Positions 43,811-51,942 of a stretch of DNA of 56,616 nt are shown here, one piece after another. This DNA comes from Phycisphaerales bacterium (lineage in GTDB: Bacteria; Planctomycetota; Phycisphaerae; Phycisphaerales; SM1A02): the NCBI GenBank assembly GCA_014238205.1, contig JABABM010000007.1, forward strand, positions 1-56,616. The letters run 5' to 3'. Position numbers and translations under genes: made by a program. The notes beneath the pieces are model-generated. The model did not search any database and was not told the DNA's origin. It saw only the letters and a program-made list of their open reading frames with translations. Positions within the stretch are counted from its first letter, which is position 1. Each line of letters opens with the position of its first letter.

Positions 43811-44386
43811 TCAGTCCTTGTGGGCGGTCCTGAGCCTGCCACTGAGCCGAAGGAGCAGGTGGACACGTTCGAATTCATCGAGCCAGTCCGTGACCAGATC
43901 CTCGAGCAGGGAATCCCCGGCCGGCGCTCCTGGGAGAGGGCAACTGGGTCCGAGTTTTTTCGAGGCAAGATGCCTGTAGTACCGCAGCGTGCGATCTCCC
44001 ATGGCGGATACGGGCTCGAAGTCTTCGGCCATGAAGAGTACGACCGGGACCCGGTGGCCATCGTTGATGGCGACTTCCTCCATGAGGAGGGGGGCGGCAT
44101 CCCGATCGATGTATTTCAACTCGATGCACGGTGCTGCATCAGCAAGTGCCTGGAGGACGGGACCCTGGCGGACGCAGTCCCCGCACCAGATACCCGAGAT
44201 CATGAGGATCGGCATCCTTCGGGTGAACAGGGAAAGCAGTCGTTCCTGATCGGAGCCGAGTTGGACCTGCGAGCGAGTCTCTCGCCACGGCTGGGCCTTG
44301 GCTGGATCACTCTCGAGGTACTCGTCCCAGCCCATCGCTGATTCGAAGACCTCCTCCAGTTGCTGTGCTCGGAGTCCAAGTGGCAT
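43811..44386 (-). CDS. Thioredoxin-like protein, WCGDC type (copy 2)
   Basis: 191 residues. WCGDC (C68, C71 in ISGIWCGDCVRQGPVLQAL) and the cis-Pro loop GHRVPVVLFMAEDFEP. It is a tandem paralogue of the 43231 gene: both share the WCGDC site, the same length, and FMAEDF and GDRTL(R/S)YR segments. Preceded 3 bp upstream by the mutS stop, so all three are probably in one transcript. Confidence 0.8.
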   Translation of the reverse strand: MPLGLRAQQLEEVFESAMGWDEYLESDPAKAQPWRETRSQVQLGSDQERLLSLFTRRMPILMISGIWCGDCVRQGPVLQALADAAPCIELKYIDRDAAPLLMEEVAINDGHRVPVVLFMAEDFEPVSAMGDRTLRYYRHLASKKLGPSCPLPGAPAGDSLLEDLVTDWLDEFERVHLLLRLSGRLRTAHKD

Positions 44387-44389
44387 GCT

Positions 44390-47059
44390 TCAGCACTCCT
44401 GGTCCTGCTTGATCAACTGCCGGAGCCTGTCAAAGGCCTCCAGCGGTGTCATGGAGTCCAGGTTGATGCTTCGGAGCGCATCGATGACGGGGTGTTCCTT
44501 GGTGCCTGTAAAGAGCCATGGTTGATCAACTCCAGCGGGTTCACTCGCAGGTGATCTTGAGTCACCTTCCGTCTGCACGCTGAGAGTGTCAAGAAGTTGC
44601 CGTGCTCGCTGGAGTGTTTCTGCAGGGACTCCTGCAAGTTGTGCAACATGGATCCCGTAGCTTCGGTCAGTACTGCCAGCCTCGATTCGATGAAGGAAGA
44701 CGATTCGGTCTTCCCATTCCTTCACTGCAACATGAAGATTCGTAATCGGCTCGCATTGATCGGCGAGTGCCGTGATCTCGTGGTAGTGGGTTGCAAACAG
44801 TGTCCTGCTTCCCCTGGCTGCCAGGGTTTCAGTGATGGCCCAGGCCAGGGAGAGCCCATCGAGGGTACTGGTGCCTCGACCGATCTCGTCCAGGATGATG
44901 AGGCTGCGTTTCGTTGCGTGGTGGAGGATGTTTGCCGTTTCAGTCATTTCGACCATGAACGTGGAACGGCCAGCATGCAGTTCATCGGAGGCACCGATCC
45001 GGGTGAAGATCCGGTCGACGACCCCGATGGTCGCCTTTCTGGCGGGAACGAAGCAGCCTGTGTGTGCCATGAGGACGATCAGTGCCACCTGGCGGATATA
45101 GGTGCTCTTGCCAGCCATGTTCGGTCCCGTGATGAGTGCAAGACTCGGGGCCTTCTGTCCTCCAAGCATGGTGTCATTCGGCACGAACTCGGAGCCGAGC
45201 ATTGAATCAAGTACGGGGTGACGACCCTCGAGGATGTCAAGGTCGAGCCCCTCGGTCAGGGTCGGTCGAACCAGGCCATGCTTGGCGGCAAGCGAGGCGA
45301 ACCCCGCCAGGACATCCAGGTCGGCTACGGCTTCGGCGAACTCATGCAGTGCATTGCCGGCGGCATCGATTGCACGGCAGAGATCCTCGAACAACTTCTG
45401 CTCCCGTTCGATGGCCCGTTGCCCGGCAGTGAGCACGCGATCTTCGTACTCCTTCAGTTCAGGCGTGATGTATCGCTCGGCATTCTTCAGTGTCTGCTTG
45501 CGGCTGAACGTGATCGGCACGCTTGCTGCATTCGCATTGGTCACCTCGATGTAGTACCCGAAGACCTTGTTGAACCCGATCTTCAGCGAGGGGATCCCGG
45601 ATTCCACTGACAACTGCTGCTGGTAGTCAGCAAGCCAACTCGTGCCGTCACGCTGAAGCAGGCGTGCTTCGTCCAGTTCAGGGTCGATGCCGTCCCTGAC
45701 GAGGCCGCCGTCGCGCAAGTGGGCCGGGGGGTCATCGACGCATGTTCCGGAGAGGTACTCCCCGAGAGGAGAGGTGATGTCAGAGACACCGGTCAAGCGG
45801 GCATGCAGGGATTCAAAGGCTGGTTCGTCCTGGATCAACATCGTCAGGTCGGGCAGGGCCTGCAGCGATCGTCCAAGCCCAACGATGTCACGTGGAGTTC
45901 CTCGACGCATTGCAACTCGACCACAGATCCGTGCCACGTCCTGGATGGTTCCAATGGTCTCGCGAGTCTGCTTCCGCCGATCTTCATCTCCTGCCAACTG
46001 CTCGACGGCATCGAGTCGCTGCTCGATGGCCTCCTGATTGCGGAGCGGGAAACAGAGCCAGTCACGCAGACGACGCCTGCCCATGGGAGTCCGGGCGTTC
46101 TGGAGAACGGACAGGAGTGAACCCTCGGTTCCGCCTGATCGCATTGTTCGTTCCAGTTCAAGGCTCCGAATGGTGCTTGCATCAAGTGACATCTCCTGAT
46201 CGGGGGATTCCCGCCTCGGAGGCTGCAGGTGAGTCAATGCCTTCCTGTCGGGCATTCCAGGCTGTGTTTCGAGGAGGTAGGCCAGAAGAGCGCCTGCAAC
46301 TCCGAGGGCAGGTTCCGCATCAGCGAATCCATATCCCTCCATGCTGGAGACACCCCAGTGTTGGCAGAGCGTCCGGGAAGCTTCCTTTGCCTGGAAGGCC
46401 CATCCCGGCCTGGCCGTCGAGGCAGACCCGAGCAGAGCGTTGGCCTCCGCAACGAGGTCGATGGTGGTATCCAACTCATCGGCATGGAGGATCTCGGATG
46501 GTCCGAGTCGTACCAGTTCATCGAGTGCTTGCTGTGATGCTACGGTTCGAAGCCTGAAGTCACCTGTGGACAGTTCAGCAATGGCGATGTCCATGACCTC
46601 CATGTTCCCGCTTCGGCGAGGCATGATTGCGGCAACCTTGTTGGCAACGCCATCATTGAGCAGTGAGTCGTCGACGAGTGTTCCGGGGGTCAGGACTCGT
46701 GTGACAGCACGCTCTACGACGCCCTTGGCTTCGCTCGGGTCCTGGACCTGCTCACAGACGGCAACGCGGTGGCCTTGTTTAATGAGACGGCGGAGGTAGT
46801 TGTCGGCAGCGTGGTAGGGAACACCCGCCATGGGAATGCCGGAAGATCGTTCGGTGAGGGTGATCCCCAGCGCGGCATGGGCAACATGGGCATCCTCGTC
46901 GAACATCTCGTAGAAATCGCCCATCCTGAAGAACAGGATGCAATCCGGGTGCGAAGCCTTGAACGAGGCGTACTGGCGCATGGCCGGGGTGTCTCGTGGA
47001 TCCCGCTTCTTCTTCTTCTTCTTCCCGGGGGTTGTGGCCCCCGCGCTACTGGGATTCAT
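44390..47059 (-). CDS. mutS: DNA mismatch repair protein MutS
   Basis: 889 residues from the ATG at 47059; the frame could begin 14 residues earlier. After a Lys-rich N-terminal tail (KKKKKKRD) comes the mismatch-recognition domain with FRMGDFYEMFDEDA, whose Phe-x-Glu (FYE) inserts at the mismatch. The clamp and lever domains follow, then the ATPase: Walker A GPNMAGKSTYIRQ, LDEIGRGTSTLDGLSLAW (Walker B and signature) and ATHYHE. The start is 98 bp from the tRNA-Ala gene on the other strand. No mutL here. Confidence 0.96.
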   Translation of the reverse strand: MNPSSAGATTPGKKKKKKRDPRDTPAMRQYASFKASHPDCILFFRMGDFYEMFDEDAHVAHAALGITLTERSSGIPMAGVPYHAADNYLRRLIKQGHRVAVCEQVQDPSEAKGVVERAVTRVLTPGTLVDDSLLNDGVANKVAAIMPRRSGNMEVMDIAIAELSTGDFRLRTVASQQALDELVRLGPSEILHADELDTTIDLVAEANALLGSASTARPGWAFQAKEASRTLCQHWGVSSMEGYGFADAEPALGVAGALLAYLLETQPGMPDRKALTHLQPPRRESPDQEMSLDASTIRSLELERTMRSGGTEGSLLSVLQNARTPMGRRRLRDWLCFPLRNQEAIEQRLDAVEQLAGDEDRRKQTRETIGTIQDVARICGRVAMRRGTPRDIVGLGRSLQALPDLTMLIQDEPAFESLHARLTGVSDITSPLGEYLSGTCVDDPPAHLRDGGLVRDGIDPELDEARLLQRDGTSWLADYQQQLSVESGIPSLKIGFNKVFGYYIEVTNANAASVPITFSRKQTLKNAERYITPELKEYEDRVLTAGQRAIEREQKLFEDLCRAIDAAGNALHEFAEAVADLDVLAGFASLAAKHGLVRPTLTEGLDLDILEGRHPVLDSMLGSEFVPNDTMLGGQKAPSLALITGPNMAGKSTYIRQVALIVLMAHTGCFVPARKATIGVVDRIFTRIGASDELHAGRSTFMVEMTETANILHHATKRSLIILDEIGRGTSTLDGLSLAWAITETLAARGSRTLFATHYHEITALADQCEPITNLHVAVKEWEDRIVFLHRIEAGSTDRSYGIHVAQLAGVPAETLQRARQLLDTLSVQTEGDSRSPASEPAGVDQPWLFTGTKEHPVIDALRSINLDSMTPLEAFDRLRQLIKQDQEC

Positions 47060-47107
47060 GGATTGATTGTACCGGCGGCCTGGAGATCGGGACGACGACA
47101 CTGCGGC

Positions 47108-47113
47108 TATAAT
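47108..47113 (+). promoter_or_regulatory. Candidate -10 element of tRNA-Ala
   Basis: A perfect TATAAT, 44 bp before the 5' end of the tRNA. No good -35 hexamer lies at 16-18 bp upstream (GATCGG at 47085-47090). Confidence 0.4.
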
Positions 47114-47156
47114 CCCGGATCCGACCTGGGTTCGTGTAATGGAAAGTTGAACCAGG

Positions 47157-47229
47157 GGGGCAGTAGCTCAATTGGGAGAGCGCCTCGGTCGCATCGAGGA
47201 GGTTGTGAGTTCGAGTCTCATCTGCTCCA
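47157..47229 (+). tRNA. tRNA-Ala (anticodon CGC)
   Basis: 73 nt in a cloverleaf with all four stems: acceptor GGGGCAG/CTGCTCC (with a G-T pair at the third position), D-stem GCTC/GAGC, anticodon stem CCTCG/CGAGG with loop GTCGCAT, five-base variable loop AGGTT and T-stem GTGAG/CTCAT with loop TTCGAGT. Anticodon CGC reads the Ala codon GCG. The G3-U70 pair, the main alanine identity element, is present, and the discriminator is A73. The CCA end is not encoded (TTTG follows). Only tRNA found in the window. Confidence 0.93.
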
Positions 47230-47234
47230 TTTGA

Positions 47235-47266
47235 AACGCCGTGGGTCCTGATGGAACCACGGCGTT
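47235..47266. terminator. Bidirectional terminator hairpin after tRNA-Ala
   Basis: Perfect 10-bp stem AACGCCGTGG (47235-47244) and CCACGGCGTT (47257-47266), with a small inner stem TCC/GGA. Lies between the tRNA and the convergent gene stop at 47274. Usable in both directions; no long T-run. Confidence 0.7.
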
Positions 47267-47273
47267 CCCTGTT

Positions 47274-48056
47274 TCAGAGCCTGGTTCGGCCCAGGGCCAG
47301 TTTGCACCACAACCTCAGCCCGGTGTCCTTCCCCTCCATCGGGACGCGTCGAAGTGCGAAGCGGCTTTGAGTGGGCAGGCGATGAACCCGGGATCCGATG
47401 CGCAGTGCATAGCGGACCCCGACCTTCTCGAGGATTGATTCAAGGTGTGCACGTCGCTCTCCGCCCTTGGGCAGACCTCCGTAGGGATAGGCGAGTACGG
47501 GCACGAATGGAATGGATTCGGAACCAAGCGTGTCGAGGCATTGCAGGAGATCGGCCTCGATGTCCGCTGGGCCCAGGTTCATGTAGTTGTCGTGGTTCCA
47601 GGAATGAAGGCCCAGTTCGATGCCTTCGCCCGAAACGCGGCGGACATCATCCCAGTTCATGATGGCTTCCCCGCCTCCATCCCAGGCATTTTCACCACCC
47701 ACGTGGCCCACCGGGAGGAAGACGGTTGCCCTGAACCCGAGTTCCTTCATGATCGCCAATGGATATTCGATGAAGTCGGCATAGGCATCATCAAACGTGA
47801 GCAGGACGGGCTTTGGTGGCAGTGGCTGGCCATGTTCTTCATGTTCAAGGAGGTCGGCGAAGCAGATCGGCTGGAAGCCGCGCCGAGCGAGTACTTCCAG
47901 GTGGTTCCTGAAGACCTCCAGAGGGACGGTCAGAGAGTCTGCTTGTGCGGGGCGTACCTTGTGGTACATCAGGATCGGGAGGCGTGTGCCGCCTCCGAGA
48001 AACAGGAGGATCCCGGGTAGCACAGCCAGCAGCGACATGGTGATCAGGAGAGTCAC
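47274..48056 (-). CDS. Polysaccharide deacetylase (NodB-type) with N-terminal membrane segment
   Basis: 260 residues from a GTG at 48056; the ATG at 48038 is an equally good start. A membrane or signal segment (about 3-22) precedes the NodB domain: MYHKV (30-34), TFDDAY (87-92, with the catalytic/metal Asp), HSWNHDNYMN (151-160, with the metal-binding His pair) and LAYPYGG. Removes N- or O-acetyl groups from polysaccharides or peptidoglycan outside the cytoplasm. The family needs a divalent metal. Transcribed away from the ZIP transporter, with starts only about 10 bp apart. Confidence 0.9.
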   Translation of the reverse strand: MTLLITMSLLAVLPGILLFLGGGTRLPILMYHKVRPAQADSLTVPLEVFRNHLEVLARRGFQPICFADLLEHEEHGQPLPPKPVLLTFDDAYADFIEYPLAIMKELGFRATVFLPVGHVGGENAWDGGGEAIMNWDDVRRVSGEGIELGLHSWNHDNYMNLGPADIEADLLQCLDTLGSESIPFVPVLAYPYGGLPKGGERRAHLESILEKVGVRYALRIGSRVHRLPTQSRFALRRVPMEGKDTGLRLWCKLALGRTRL

Positions 48057-48067
48057 GGGTATGGGGC

Positions 48068-48976
48068 ATGCTACAGCCCATGGTGGCTTCCATGGAATAT
48101 GATGTCCGCCCCGTGCTCTACTTCCTCCTGTCTCTCATCCTGGTATTTGGCGTATCTGTTCTGGGTGGTCTCGTACCCCTCTGGGGTCGGCTGACGCACC
48201 GTGGAATGCAGGTCACCTTGAGCTTCGTTGCAGGCATCATGGTCAGTGTTTCGCTTTTCGATCTCCTGCCGCATGCCTTCGAAATGCATGCACATGGTGA
48301 AGGCGAACATCAAGAGGCGATTGTTCCCGTTCTCATGTGGGTCGTGGCAGGCTTCCTGTCCATCTTCCTGCTGGAACGCTTCATCTGCTTTCACCACCAT
48401 GATCCACCTTGCGAGGAGGCGGACCACGAGCACGGCCACGACACGACCTGGCTTGGAGCACTGGCTGGCCTCTGCATTCATGGCCTGCTTGCAGGTATTG
48501 CGCTCGGTGGAGCGTGGGCAGGCGGTGATTCGGCATGGATGGCCATCCTGCTGGCCATCATTCTGCACAAGCCCTTTGATGGCTTGGCACTTGGCACACT
48601 GATGTCGGCAGCCGGGCAGTCAAGGACGCGGCGTCACCTGATGAACCTGGCCTACGGGACGGTTACGCCGGTGGGGGCCATCATCGGTTCCATGGGCCTT
48701 GGTGATGGTGGAACACTCACGGCTGCAGCCCTGGCGTTCGCTGCCGGTCTTTTCCTGTGCATTGCGCTCAGTGACCTCCTGCCCGAGTTGCAGTTTCATC
48801 GCCACGATCGCCTGTTGCTGAGTTTCGCCTTGCTGCTGGGCCTGTCCCTGGGATGGGCCGCGGGTGAAGTCGTCGATCATGGCCATCACGAGGAAGCTCT
48901 CCAAGAGCAGGACCATCACGATGACCACTCGATGCTGCTGCATGATGCCGTATTGAACCGATCGATTAGTGGGTGA
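48068..48976 (+). CDS. ZIP-family divalent metal transporter
   Basis: 302 residues, eight predicted membrane helices. ATGs at 48080 and 48092 are other possible starts. Metal-site helices: LSFVAGIMVSVSLFDLLPHAFE (helix 2), CIHGLLAGIALGGAW and ILHKPFDGLALGTL (helix 4-5 region with the His-x-x-x-Asp/Glu ligands), and FAAGLFLCIALSDLLPELQFHRHD. The loop before these and the C-terminus are His-rich (HHHDPPCEE; HHEEALQEQDHHDDH), which usually marks metal binding. Moves Zn2+, Fe2+ or Mn2+ into the cytoplasm. It lies directly upstream of ileS, 74 bp from its start. Confidence 0.88.
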   Translation: MLQPMVASMEYDVRPVLYFLLSLILVFGVSVLGGLVPLWGRLTHRGMQVTLSFVAGIMVSVSLFDLLPHAFEMHAHGEGEHQEAIVPVLMWVVAGFLSIFLLERFICFHHHDPPCEEADHEHGHDTTWLGALAGLCIHGLLAGIALGGAWAGGDSAWMAILLAIILHKPFDGLALGTLMSAAGQSRTRRHLMNLAYGTVTPVGAIIGSMGLGDGGTLTAAALAFAAGLFLCIALSDLLPELQFHRHDRLLLSFALLLGLSLGWAAGEVVDHGHHEEALQEQDHHDDHSMLLHDAVLNRSISG

Positions 48977-49050
48977 TCATCCAGCGACCAAAGGGTATCC
49001 TGTGCCGTTTGCACGAACCCCAGCCCCAGTGAGCAGGCCACCATCGATTC

Positions 49051-51861
49051 ATGACTGACGCAACACGTCCCAACTTCAAGAAGACCCTGAACCTGCCCAG
49101 GACGAATTTTCCTATGAGGGCCAACCTCAGGGAAAATGAACCTGCCAGCGAGAAGCGGTGGGAGCAGGAGGGGTTGTATGGTCGCCTGCTCGAGGCAAGA
49201 TCGGGCTCCGACCCGTTCGTCTTCCATGACGGCCCTCCCTATGCCAACGGTTCGATCCATGTTGGTCACCTGATGAACAAGGTGCTCAAGGACATCGTTG
49301 TTCGATCCAGGCTGCTGGAGAACAGGTCCTGTCCCTTCGTGCCGGGCTGGGACTGCCACGGCCTGCCCATCGAGCACATGGTGATGACGCAGCTGCTCGA
49401 GAAGGGCAAGATGGAGAAGATCAACGGGCTTGATGACGACTTGCGTCGCATGGTGATTCGTCGCGAGTGTCGCACCTACGCCGAGAAGCACCAGGCAGGC
49501 CAGGCGAAGCAGATGAAGCGACTCCTGACCCTGGCTGATTACGACGATCCATATCTCACGATGAATCCCGGCTACGAGCAGGCTGTCCTGGAGGTCTTCG
49601 CGGACCTGGTTGCCGAGGGCATCGTCTACCGCCAATTGAAGCCCGTCCACTGGTCGATCGACAACCAGACTGCATTGGCAGAGGCCGAACTTGAATACGA
49701 GGACCGAACCGACCCGTCCGTGTTCGTGGACTTCCCCGCGAGCGATGCAGCAGCAGTCGGGTCAGCGTTCGGAGTCGACCTGGACTCGACACCGTCCTTC
49801 CTCATCTGGACAACGACGCCCTGGACACTCGTGGCGAACATGGCCATCGCCGTTCATGAGCGTGGTCGCTATGCACTGGTTGCATCCGGTGGCGGGACAA
49901 GGGTGATCGCGTCCGATCTCGTCGATACCGTCATGAAGACGGCCGGGCATGAGGATGCGAACGTTCTTGGAGAGTGCGATGGCTCAGCGCTGATCGGCCT
50001 GTCCTATGAGCACCCGTACTGCCAGCGTACGAGCCCGATCGTCGCCGCCGAGTACGTGACCTTCGAGGATGGCACGGGGCTGGTACACACGGCACCTGGT
50101 CATGGAACCGATGACTACTTCACCGGCATCCGAGAAGGCATGGACATCTACTGCCCGGTGCAGGCCGATGGCACCTACGACGAAACGGTGCCCGATTGGC
50201 TGCAGGGGATGTCCATCTGGGAGGCCAATCCACTGGTTGTCCAGCGCTTGGCCGACAGTGGGCACTTGTTCCACCACCACGACTACGAGCACAGCTATCC
50301 GCACGATTGGCGATCGGGATCACCCGTCATCTTCCGCTCGACCGAGCAATGGTTCATTTCCGTCAACGAGCCCACGAAGAGCCATGGGACTTCACTGCGT
50401 GAGAAGGCGATGGCGACCACGGGATCAGACATCAACTTCATTCCCGAGTGGGGCCGCAATCGCATGCAGGGCATGCTCGAGTCGAGGCCTGACTGGTGCA
50501 TCTCCCGTCAGCGTTCCTGGGGACTTCCGATTCCCGCATTCATCATGCCCGATGGCGAGATGGTGTTGACGGCTGCCTTGACCAGGGCGGTCGCCGAAGC
50601 GATCGGGGAGCGTGGCAGTGATGCATGGTTCAGCGAGACGCCTGAGCAGTTGCTGGCGACCTGGGATGCCGCCGGCGACCCTGATGCGCCCAAGGAACTG
50701 GACGTGGCGGAACTTGCCAAGTCCTACGACATATTCGACGTCTGGTTCGAGTCCGGTTCCTCCTGGAACGCCGTGATGCGTCGGCGTGGCCTTGGTTATC
50801 CCGTGGATCTCTACCTGGAAGGTTCGGACCAGCACCGTGGATGGTTCCAGTTGTCACTGCTGCCGGGCCTGGGCGTGACCGGGGAGCCACCGTTCAAGAC
50901 CGTGTTGACGCACGGGTTCGTCAACGATCGCCAGGGCAGGAAGATGAGCAAGTCACAGGGCAACGCCCTCGACGTCGATACGCTGCTCGAATCCTTCGGT
51001 TCCGATGTCTGTCGATGGTGGGTCAGCAGCCTTGCTTACGAGAACGACGTACGCGCTGATGAAGAACTGTTCCAACTGGCCGGTGAGAGTTATCGCAAGG
51101 TACGCAATACGCTTCGATTCCTGCTTTCGAACCTGGGAGATTTCGATGTGGCGACCATGAAGGTCTCGGATGTTCCTCCCACATCCATCGACGCCTGGGC
51201 TCTGGCTGAAGCAGCTCGGTTGCAGAGCGAGGTTCGCGCGGCCTACGAGCGTTGTGACTTCCGCCGCGTCCACCTGTCTATTTTCGATTTCTGCAATGAC
51301 ACGCTCTCCTCGATCTACTGCGTGGCGGTCAAGGATCGCCTGTACTGCGATCGTTTCGACACCCCACGTCGCCGCCTGTCCCAGAGCGTGCTGCACGAGA
51401 TCGCTTCGATGCTCTGCAGGCTGTTGGCACCGATCATTCCTCATACGGCCGACGAAGCATGGCGTGACCTCCATGGAGATGATGCCTGTGTCCATCTGGA
51501 GACGTTCTGCGACTTCGAGATGCAAGCGGACGCAGGCTGGGCCGAGGTCATGGCGATGCGTGACGCCGTCTTGAAGGCATTGGAGGAGGCCAAGGAGTCC
51601 GGGATCGAAAAGCCGCTTGATGCAGGCGTGCTCATTCCGGATCCGGAGGGCGTTCTCACGCCCTTCGAGGGGGAACTGGCCGATCTCATCGGCGTGTCCC
51701 GGGTCACCGTGGATTCCACCGCCGAGGCCATTGCCATCCAGGATCTTCGGGACCAGCCCGCCTGCGAGCGATCCTGGCGGCGGGACGCCACGGTGTCCGA
51801 GCGAGCAAATGGCAGCATGCTCTCTGATCGCGACTGGGAAGCCGTCCAGGCTGCTGGCTGA
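49051..51861 (+). CDS. ileS: Isoleucine-tRNA ligase with degenerate C-terminal zinc site
   Basis: 936 residues. Class I: HVGH (70-73, HIGH motif), editing domain (CP1, with GTGLVHTAPGHGTDDY), KMSKS (631-635) and an anticodon-binding helix bundle. The C-terminal end normally holds a zinc finger C-x2-C-x15 to 16-C-x2-C. Here the spacing is kept but the residues are C905, S908, S925 and D928 (CERSW ... LSDRDW), so zinc would not bind. In E. coli IleRS this finger is needed for tRNA charging. The enzyme looks otherwise complete. The perfect hairpin at 51882-51911 follows. Confidence 0.96.
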   Translation: MTDATRPNFKKTLNLPRTNFPMRANLRENEPASEKRWEQEGLYGRLLEARSGSDPFVFHDGPPYANGSIHVGHLMNKVLKDIVVRSRLLENRSCPFVPGWDCHGLPIEHMVMTQLLEKGKMEKINGLDDDLRRMVIRRECRTYAEKHQAGQAKQMKRLLTLADYDDPYLTMNPGYEQAVLEVFADLVAEGIVYRQLKPVHWSIDNQTALAEAELEYEDRTDPSVFVDFPASDAAAVGSAFGVDLDSTPSFLIWTTTPWTLVANMAIAVHERGRYALVASGGGTRVIASDLVDTVMKTAGHEDANVLGECDGSALIGLSYEHPYCQRTSPIVAAEYVTFEDGTGLVHTAPGHGTDDYFTGIREGMDIYCPVQADGTYDETVPDWLQGMSIWEANPLVVQRLADSGHLFHHHDYEHSYPHDWRSGSPVIFRSTEQWFISVNEPTKSHGTSLREKAMATTGSDINFIPEWGRNRMQGMLESRPDWCISRQRSWGLPIPAFIMPDGEMVLTAALTRAVAEAIGERGSDAWFSETPEQLLATWDAAGDPDAPKELDVAELAKSYDIFDVWFESGSSWNAVMRRRGLGYPVDLYLEGSDQHRGWFQLSLLPGLGVTGEPPFKTVLTHGFVNDRQGRKMSKSQGNALDVDTLLESFGSDVCRWWVSSLAYENDVRADEELFQLAGESYRKVRNTLRFLLSNLGDFDVATMKVSDVPPTSIDAWALAEAARLQSEVRAAYERCDFRRVHLSIFDFCNDTLSSIYCVAVKDRLYCDRFDTPRRRLSQSVLHEIASMLCRLLAPIIPHTADEAWRDLHGDDACVHLETFCDFEMQADAGWAEVMAMRDAVLKALEEAKESGIEKPLDAGVLIPDPEGVLTPFEGELADLIGVSRVTVDSTAEAIAIQDLRDQPACERSWRRDATVSERANGSMLSDRDWEAVQAAG

Positions 51862-51881
51862 TCCCATTGAACTGAATTGAA

Positions 51882-51911
51882 CGCGGCCCCCGGACGAATC
51901 CGGGGGCCGCG
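51882..51911. terminator. Strong GC hairpin between ileS and the dockerin gene
   Basis: Perfect 13-bp stem CGCGGCCCCCGGA (51882-51894) and TCCGGGGGCCGCG (51899-51911), tetraloop CGAA, followed by TGTTGC. It lies between the ileS stop and the stop of the convergent gene, so it can serve both strands. Confidence 0.8.
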
Positions 51912-51942
51912 TGTTGCATTCACATGCTCAACTCAGGAACGG

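Noticed and set aside
43807..44100. N-terminal extension (98 residues) of the first thioredoxin-like gene
   Set aside because: It lies inside the second thioredoxin-like gene in another frame; the short start at 43806 gives matching lengths for both paralogues.
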